Below are positions 25,406 through 28,196 of a stretch of DNA of 28,196 nt, one piece after another. The notes under the pieces are model-generated. The model saw only the letters and a program-made list of their open reading frames with translations. It did no database searches and had not been told where the DNA came from. The stretch spans positions 1-28,196 of the forward strand of contig CAYXVE010000060.1 of the NCBI GenBank assembly GCA_964468435.1, read 5' to 3'. A program made the position numbers and the translations under genes. Numbering within the stretch: position 1 is the first letter of the stretch; each line of letters starts with the position of its first letter. The stretch is from JBCCTX01 sp964468435. GTDB lineage: Bacteria > Bacteroidota > Bacteroidia > J057.

Positions 25406-25642
25406 ATGCGAAATATCAAGTACCAGCAATACAGCAAAATGATCGTCAACAATTATTTTGGGTGAACCTACGATCAGCAAGAAATCGACTGGGTAGAAGA
25501 ACGTGGAGGCAAACTTTATGGCTACGAATTCAAATGGAATCCTAAAAAGCAACCTAAGGCTCCCCGTAGTTGGATAACTACCTATGAGGAAGCGGAATTT
25601 GAGGTGATTCAACCTGAAAATTATGTAGAACGGGTATGTTAA
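25379..25642 (+). pseudogene. C-terminal relic of a second DUF4143 ATPase gene
   Basis: The frame from 25379 reads NELTEMRNIKYQQYSKMIVNNYFG, a TGA stop at 25463-25465, then TYDQQEIDWVEERGGKLYGYEFKWNP and on to EAEFEVIQPENYVERVC before TAA. This is the end of a DUF4143 protein (ELxxMRNIKYQQYxxxxxNNYFWRTYDQQEIDWVEE in relatives). The expected Trp-Arg (TGGCGA) is here GGGTGA, two substitutions that give Gly and a stop. The ATPase half is missing. It is a different subfamily from the intact gene upstream (WxVEERGGKLYGYEFKW versus AEVDLVIRSAGRYEAFECKY), so this is not a simple duplication. Confidence 0.85.
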
Positions 25643-25804
25643 GCCTACTTTTTGCCCTGAAAGCGATCTCTTTATACGTATCCTGTTGTCTCTTCCTGAC
25701 AGTTTTTGTTTAGAATCAGTCTAATTTCAAATTAATCCAAATGAAAGAAAAGTTCAAACTTTAAAAAGCTTTACTTGTTTTAAAGTAAAAATAATAATAT
25801 AACT

Positions 25805-26050
25805 ATGGCTATTATCAGATTATCAACGAATTGCACAAATTGTGCGGAAATGGCTCATGACGCATTTTGCAGAGTGCATGAGGTAAAAGTAAGTGAAAAC
25901 TACACTTGTGATAGCTTTTCACCCACATCAAGGTTTAATACTCAACGCCAATGTACTTCATGTGCACGTTATCAGTCAGACAGCTGTGCACATCCAGACA
26001 AAGCATCTGAAGGTATGCTCTGTTCAAGCTGGGCACCAATTGCGAACTAG
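25805..26050 (+). CDS. Small protein with two duplicated four-cysteine modules
   Basis: An 81-aa protein of unknown function. It has eight cysteines in two tandem modules: Cys10-x2-Cys13-x8-Cys22-x12-Cys35 followed by DSFSP, and Cys50-x2-Cys53-x7-Cys61-x11-Cys73 followed by SSWAP. The two halves share the CTxC start and C-[DS]-S-[FW]-x-P ends, so one arose by duplication of the other. The layout suits two small zinc- or iron-binding knots; there is no signal peptide, so it is likely cytoplasmic. I do not recognise a named family. It stands alone between a DUF4143 relic and an IS66 relic, with no clear promoter in the 160 nt before it. Confidence 0.7.
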   Translation: MAIIRLSTNCTNCAEMAHDAFCRVHEVKVSENYTCDSFSPTSRFNTQRQCTSCARYQSDSCAHPDKASEGMLCSSWAPIAN

Positions 26051-26138
26051 GATCCCTAGTTGCAAGGGACAATCTCAATGATTTTTCATCTTAAGTATTG
26101 TGAGCAGCCCTTCCCGTCGACATCAGGCTACTTAGAAG

Positions 26139-26495
26139 ATGTATCCCCTGATCGAAGCCTATCTTGCCGGATCACAGTGCCGCCTCGATTTCTGCCAGGC
26201 ACATGGGTTAAATATTTCTACCCTCAGCTACTGGGGGACGCATTACCGTAAAGCTCAGGCTGCCTATAGCTCGACTTCTCAGGAGGAATCCGGCGGATTT
26301 GTCCCGCTTTCCCTGACAGATGCCGGAGAGAAGATTCATACTGCCGTGCTACCGGATCATCTCTTTCCCAAACTCGGGGCAAGAGTAATTGTGTTGGTTC
26401 AGATTCTGCTGAGCAAATATGCCGATCACGTAATGCCTAAGTCGCTCATTGGCAAAGCCCTAGTCTATCCGTCCTTGCCCGGACGGATACAATAA
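26139..26495 (+). mobile_element. IS66-family relic: fused TnpA and TnpC fragments
   Basis: A 118-codon open frame built from three pieces of an IS66 element. Residues about 1-60 (YPLIEAYLAGSQCRLDFCQAHGLNISTLSYWGTHYRKAQ, then GGFVPLSLTDA) are the TnpA accessory protein. TAVLPDHLFPKLGARVIVLVQILLSKYADHV is from the middle of the TnpC transposase. PKSLIGKALVY matches the segment near TnpC's C-terminus. TnpB, most of TnpC and its catalytic residues are gone, so it cannot move by itself. A 9-bp hairpin (TATCCGTCC, 6 nt, GGACGGATA, 26466-26489) lies at its right edge. I cannot point to terminal inverted repeats. It interrupts a HAD gene on the other strand. Confidence 0.75.
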
Positions 26496-26589
26496 ATGGG
26501 CCAAATGAAGAATGCCACATTCTTAACCAGTCCCAAATGGTATCATCAAGATCAGTTACAACAAAATTCACTCGTTTTCTATCGTTCAT
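26446..26589 (-). pseudogene. HAD-family phosphatase gene, 5' fragment cut by the IS66 relic
   Basis: From ATG at 26589 the minus strand reads MNDRKRVNFVVTDLDDTIWD, then WLRMWHSSFGPF. This is the start of a haloacid-dehalogenase-like hydrolase with the nucleophile motif DxDxT (Asp13-Leu-Asp15-Asp-Thr17). About 33 residues look native; the following IVSVRARTDRLGLCQ and stop come from the IS66 side, with the junction near 26490-26505. The rest of the gene is not found to the left within the window. It lies in the same orientation as the two genes to its right and after a cassette-type spacer, so it was probably the third member of that array. Confidence 0.75.
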
Positions 26590-26599
26590 ATTTTTTATT

Positions 26600-26685
26600 A
26601 GTTATAGCGGTCAAGTGTATGAATCGTAGCTTTGGTCTGTGCGTGTGACTTACGGGGCTATAATTTCATACATAATGTTGTAAAA
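26600..26685 (-). repeat. attC-like spacer between SnoaL and HAD cassettes
   Basis: In minus-strand order: TTTTACAAC (26685-26677), an 8-bp arm TGTATGAA (26672-26665), GCT/AGC pairs near the loop, the return arm TTCATACA (26623-26616), and the end core ACCG-CTATAACT near 26608-26600. The hairpin is perfect in its 8-bp arms. The end core differs by one base from the ACCG-TTATAA core of the next spacer. Confidence 0.5.
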
Positions 26686-26693
26686 CGTTTTTT

Positions 26694-27176
26694 TTAGTGT
26701 TTTTCAGTTTTAATGCTCCTTGCGTCTGATATTAAATGTGCGGTAATTAACCAATCATTGGTTTTTTCAAATAATCGGTAATGTGATGTTTTACGAGTTT
26801 CCAATTCCTTATTATCTGATGATTTCTGCCCTTCACGCTCAACAGTAGTTATTACTAAAACTACATTGTCAGATATCTTTTTGAGTTTTATTGAGGTTTG
26901 TTCCGTATTTCCTGCCATTACAAAATCAAACCCGAACACTTCAGTTAAGTATTTTTGAATGTCTGATTTTCCAATTCGATTAAATCCGAATGCATTTGTA
27001 AAATCAGCATTTTCGGAGTACCATTGACTTGCTAATTCAGCATCTTTAGTTTTCCAAGCCCTATTCCAATCGTTAATTTTAGTTACAATTCGCAAGCTAT
27101 CTGATTCAGATATGTTTTGAGCAACAATTGTTTGACTTCCCAAAACAACTATTAGTATCAATATTATTTGTTTCAT
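26694..27176 (-). CDS. Exported SnoaL-like / DUF4440 (SgcJ/EcaC-type) protein
   Basis: A 160-aa protein with a signal peptide (MKQIILILIVVLGSQTIVAQ). The mature part is an NTF2-like cone fold: VTKINDWNRAWKTKDAELASQWYSENADFTNAFGF is the usual first helices and pocket, followed by GKSDIQKYLTEVF and the beta strands NVVLVITTVEREGQ and SHYRLFEKTNDWLITAHLISDAR. Members of this family bind or act on small molecules, but no activity can be assigned. It is AT-rich compared with the chromosomal genes to the left and lies between two attC-like spacers, in the same orientation as its neighbours, which fits a mobile gene cassette. Confidence 0.8.
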   Translation of the reverse strand: MKQIILILIVVLGSQTIVAQNISESDSLRIVTKINDWNRAWKTKDAELASQWYSENADFTNAFGFNRIGKSDIQKYLTEVFGFDFVMAGNTEQTSIKLKKISDNVVLVITTVEREGQKSSDNKELETRKTSHYRLFEKTNDWLITAHLISDARSIKTEKH

Positions 27177-27186
27177 TATTTAAATA

Positions 27187-27409
27187 TTTTATAACGGTTT
27201 TGAGCTATGGCAAGTGCGGGATTTCAAGGTACTTACTTGTCCGACTGGTAGATGGTTTATTTTGTTCATATTGCTGCCAACGATTTGGGGCTTTGTGTTC
27301 GGGCGGGTCTTGGAGCACAAAACTGTCAACCTGCACTGAACTTAAATAGAAGCACAAAGCTCCAAGTTTGCACTTCACACCGCCTGACGCAAAACCCGTG
27401 TTATGGCTC
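27187..27409 (-). repeat. attC-like spacer between C39-like protease and SnoaL cassettes
   Basis: In minus order it opens GAGCCATAAC (27409-27400), then CGGGTTTTG (27398-27390), and closes with CAAAACCG and GTTATAAAA (27195-27187). The CGGGTTTTG/CAAAACCG arms pair with one bulge. Inside, CTTGGAGC pairs with GCTCCAAG and CACAAAGC-type arms repeat. At about 220 nt it is longer than classical attC sites (57-141 nt). Confidence 0.5.
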
Positions 27410-27413
27410 GTTT

Positions 27414-28022
27414 TTATCTTGTCACCCATACCTTAAACGCCATCATTACTCGGTTTGAAAACTCATACCAACTCATTTCTTGTCTTGAAGGACTTCCTGG
27501 CCAAGGGTCTCTCAAAACAACCTTGTCAGGAACAGTATTATTATACATATCTGTTGAATAGTAAATTGCAGTCAATACATAAGCGTGTCCAATTCCACCT
27601 TTTGGATTTCTTAGTCCTACAATTAGTGGCCATTTGTAGGCAAGATTATTTGTTATTTCGTTAATACTTGCCACACCACTTTGACAATAAATTTGTGAAA
27701 TTCTTCCCTGTACATTCGGTGCCCATCCACTAAGAGCAACTCTTATTTGTCGTTCATCGGCTGGTCGGTCAACCAAGTTACCATATATTTTTTGAACTAC
27801 TTGCTCTTGTGTGACATACAGTCCGTGATAACTCAGAACTGTCTGCACACAGGCTGCCCAACACCAATTTTGACTTCTTTGTGATGAAGCAAAAAACTGT
27901 ATTTCTTGTGAAGGTACACCTGCTGCATAGTAATTAAGTCCGAGTTGCTGTATGCTTTGTCCAACAGCCAAGTTTGACATTAATATTGTCAAACAAATTA
28001 TAACTAGTCTGATTTTTTTCAT
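27414..28022 (-). CDS. Exported papain-like cysteine protease (C39/C70-like)
   Basis: A 202-aa protein. The start MKKIRLV at 28022 is chosen because it opens a signal peptide (MKKIRLVIICLTILMSNLAVGQ); the frame continues upstream through a hairpin spacer and is not coding there. The catalytic core is complete: Gln51 and Cys54 in QNWCWAACVQTVLSYHG, His146 in GGIGHAYVLTAIY, and Asp172 in VVLRDPWPG. This matches the papain-like fold of AvrRpt2-type (C70) and C39-like peptidases. As an exported enzyme it may cleave peptides or act as a toxin-like effector; neither is shown. It is bounded by inverted GTTATGGCTC/GAGCCATAAC repeats, which suggests a gene cassette. Confidence 0.85.
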   Translation of the reverse strand: MKKIRLVIICLTILMSNLAVGQSIQQLGLNYYAAGVPSQEIQFFASSQRSQNWCWAACVQTVLSYHGLYVTQEQVVQKIYGNLVDRPADERQIRVALSGWAPNVQGRISQIYCQSGVASINEITNNLAYKWPLIVGLRNPKGGIGHAYVLTAIYYSTDMYNNTVPDKVVLRDPWPGSPSRQEMSWYEFSNRVMMAFKVWVTR

Positions 28023-28058
28023 ATTGTTTGTTTTTATGTGTTTGTTTATTTTTAGAAT

Positions 28059-28129
28059 GAGCCATAACGTGGGGCTATGCGGCGGTGGCGACAAATGGAG
28101 CCACTGATCGTCATAGCCATTATTAGCGG
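28059..28129 (-). repeat. attC-like spacer upstream of the C39-like protease
   Basis: On the plus strand: GAGCCATAAC (28059-28068), arm GGCTATG (28073-28079), inner arm GTGGC (28085-28089), return GCCAC (28100-28104), return CATAGCC (28112-28118), then TATTAGCGG. It is a two-step hairpin of attC size (about 70 nt). It overlaps the last codons of the next gene to the right. Confidence 0.55.
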
Positions 28130-28196
28130 CCGGCTGCGTCAATGGCCTTCCTTATTTCTTCAATAGATTTCCCGGTAATCTTCGATATCGTTTCTA
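28123..28196 (-). CDS. 3' end of an unidentified gene (runs off the window)
   Basis: The minus strand reads ETISKITGKSIEEIRKAIDA then AGR and TAA (28125-28123). The 23 residues form an amphipathic, charged helix ending a protein; no family is recognised. It has the same orientation as the three genes to its left and its stop is inside the attC-like spacer, as for a cassette gene that ends close to its recombination site. Confidence 0.5.
   Translation of the reverse strand, partial: ETISKITGKSIEEIRKAIDAAGR

Noticed and set aside
26060..26251. 63-codon frame overlapping the IS66 relic
   Set aside because: No similarity to TnpA in this frame; the neighbouring frame carries the TnpA motif.
27252..27458. 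68-codon plus-strand frame in the spacer
   Set aside because: It runs through hairpin arms and the end of the protease gene; no recognisable protein features.
26600..28129. Strict attC consensus (RYYYAAC...GTTRRRY)
   Set aside because: The cores seen (ATAAC/GTTAT) do not fit the strict letters, so the array is called integron-like only, based on matching cassette ends.
1..28196. CRISPR array, tRNA, rRNA or classic riboswitch
   Set aside because: No regularly spaced direct repeats, cloverleaf sequences, rRNA words or known aptamer cores were noticed on either strand by eye.

Overview
The window reads as a chromosome segment of a Bacteroidota bacterium. The evidence is a complete gldK-gldL-gldM-gldN set (the type IX secretion / gliding motor core) behind a PorP/SprF-family gene, two SusC/CirA-like TonB-dependent receptors with carboxypeptidase-regulatory-like N-termini, a DUF4271 gene in front of hemC-hemD, and several promoters of the Bacteroidota type (TTG or TTTG, 18-20 nt, TAnnTTTG). 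I cannot place it below phylum with confidence; a Saprospiria- or Cytophagia-like lineage is a guess.

Layout. (1) 71-3339: a promoter, a DUF4271 membrane protein, hemC and hemD in one operon, the last two overlapping by 8 nt. (2) 3361-9800: PorP/SprF, then gldK, an intrinsic terminator, a candidate promoter, and gldL-gldM-gldN, ending in strong hairpins. (3) 9805-16548: a secreted Xaa-Pro aminopeptidase and a TonB receptor on the minus strand, and a divergent secreted M1 metallopeptidase. (4) 16670-18993: a light-repair neighbourhood of a TIGR03643 protein, a 54-aa DUF2256 protein and an iron-sulfur (6-4) photolyase/cryptochrome. A perfect 9+9 bp palindrome fills the 41-bp gap between the first two divergent genes. 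(5) 19148-22479: a [2Fe-2S] ferredoxin, a diacylglycerol-kinase-family protein and a ZnuD-like TonB receptor, bracketed by two near-identical 19-21 bp operators of form TTTGCAAYAATRTTGCAAA.

(6) From about 22540 the segment becomes a plasticity zone. It holds a CBM9/DUF5916 gene cut off after its first domain, a secreted aspartoacylase-like hydrolase, a DUF4143 ATPase under a 46-bp near-perfect palindrome, the tail of a second DUF4143 gene, a duplicated cysteine-module protein, and an IS66 relic made of three fused pieces that interrupts a HAD phosphatase gene. (7) The right end (26446-28196) looks like an integron-like cassette array. Small unrelated minus-strand genes (HAD fragment, SnoaL-like, C39/C70-like cysteine protease, an incomplete gene) are separated by hairpin-rich spacers with GTTAT/ATAAC cores. 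The two complete cassettes start and end in matching inverted cores (10/10 and 8/9 bases). No integrase is visible; if the reading is right it should lie to the right of the window.

The most notable candidates are the cassette array, the photolyase-linked operator with its two small partners, and the paired zinc-type operators around the TonB receptor. Another theme is that several TAnnTTTG elements sit only 3-6 nt before the start codon, which predicts leaderless or nearly leaderless mRNAs.
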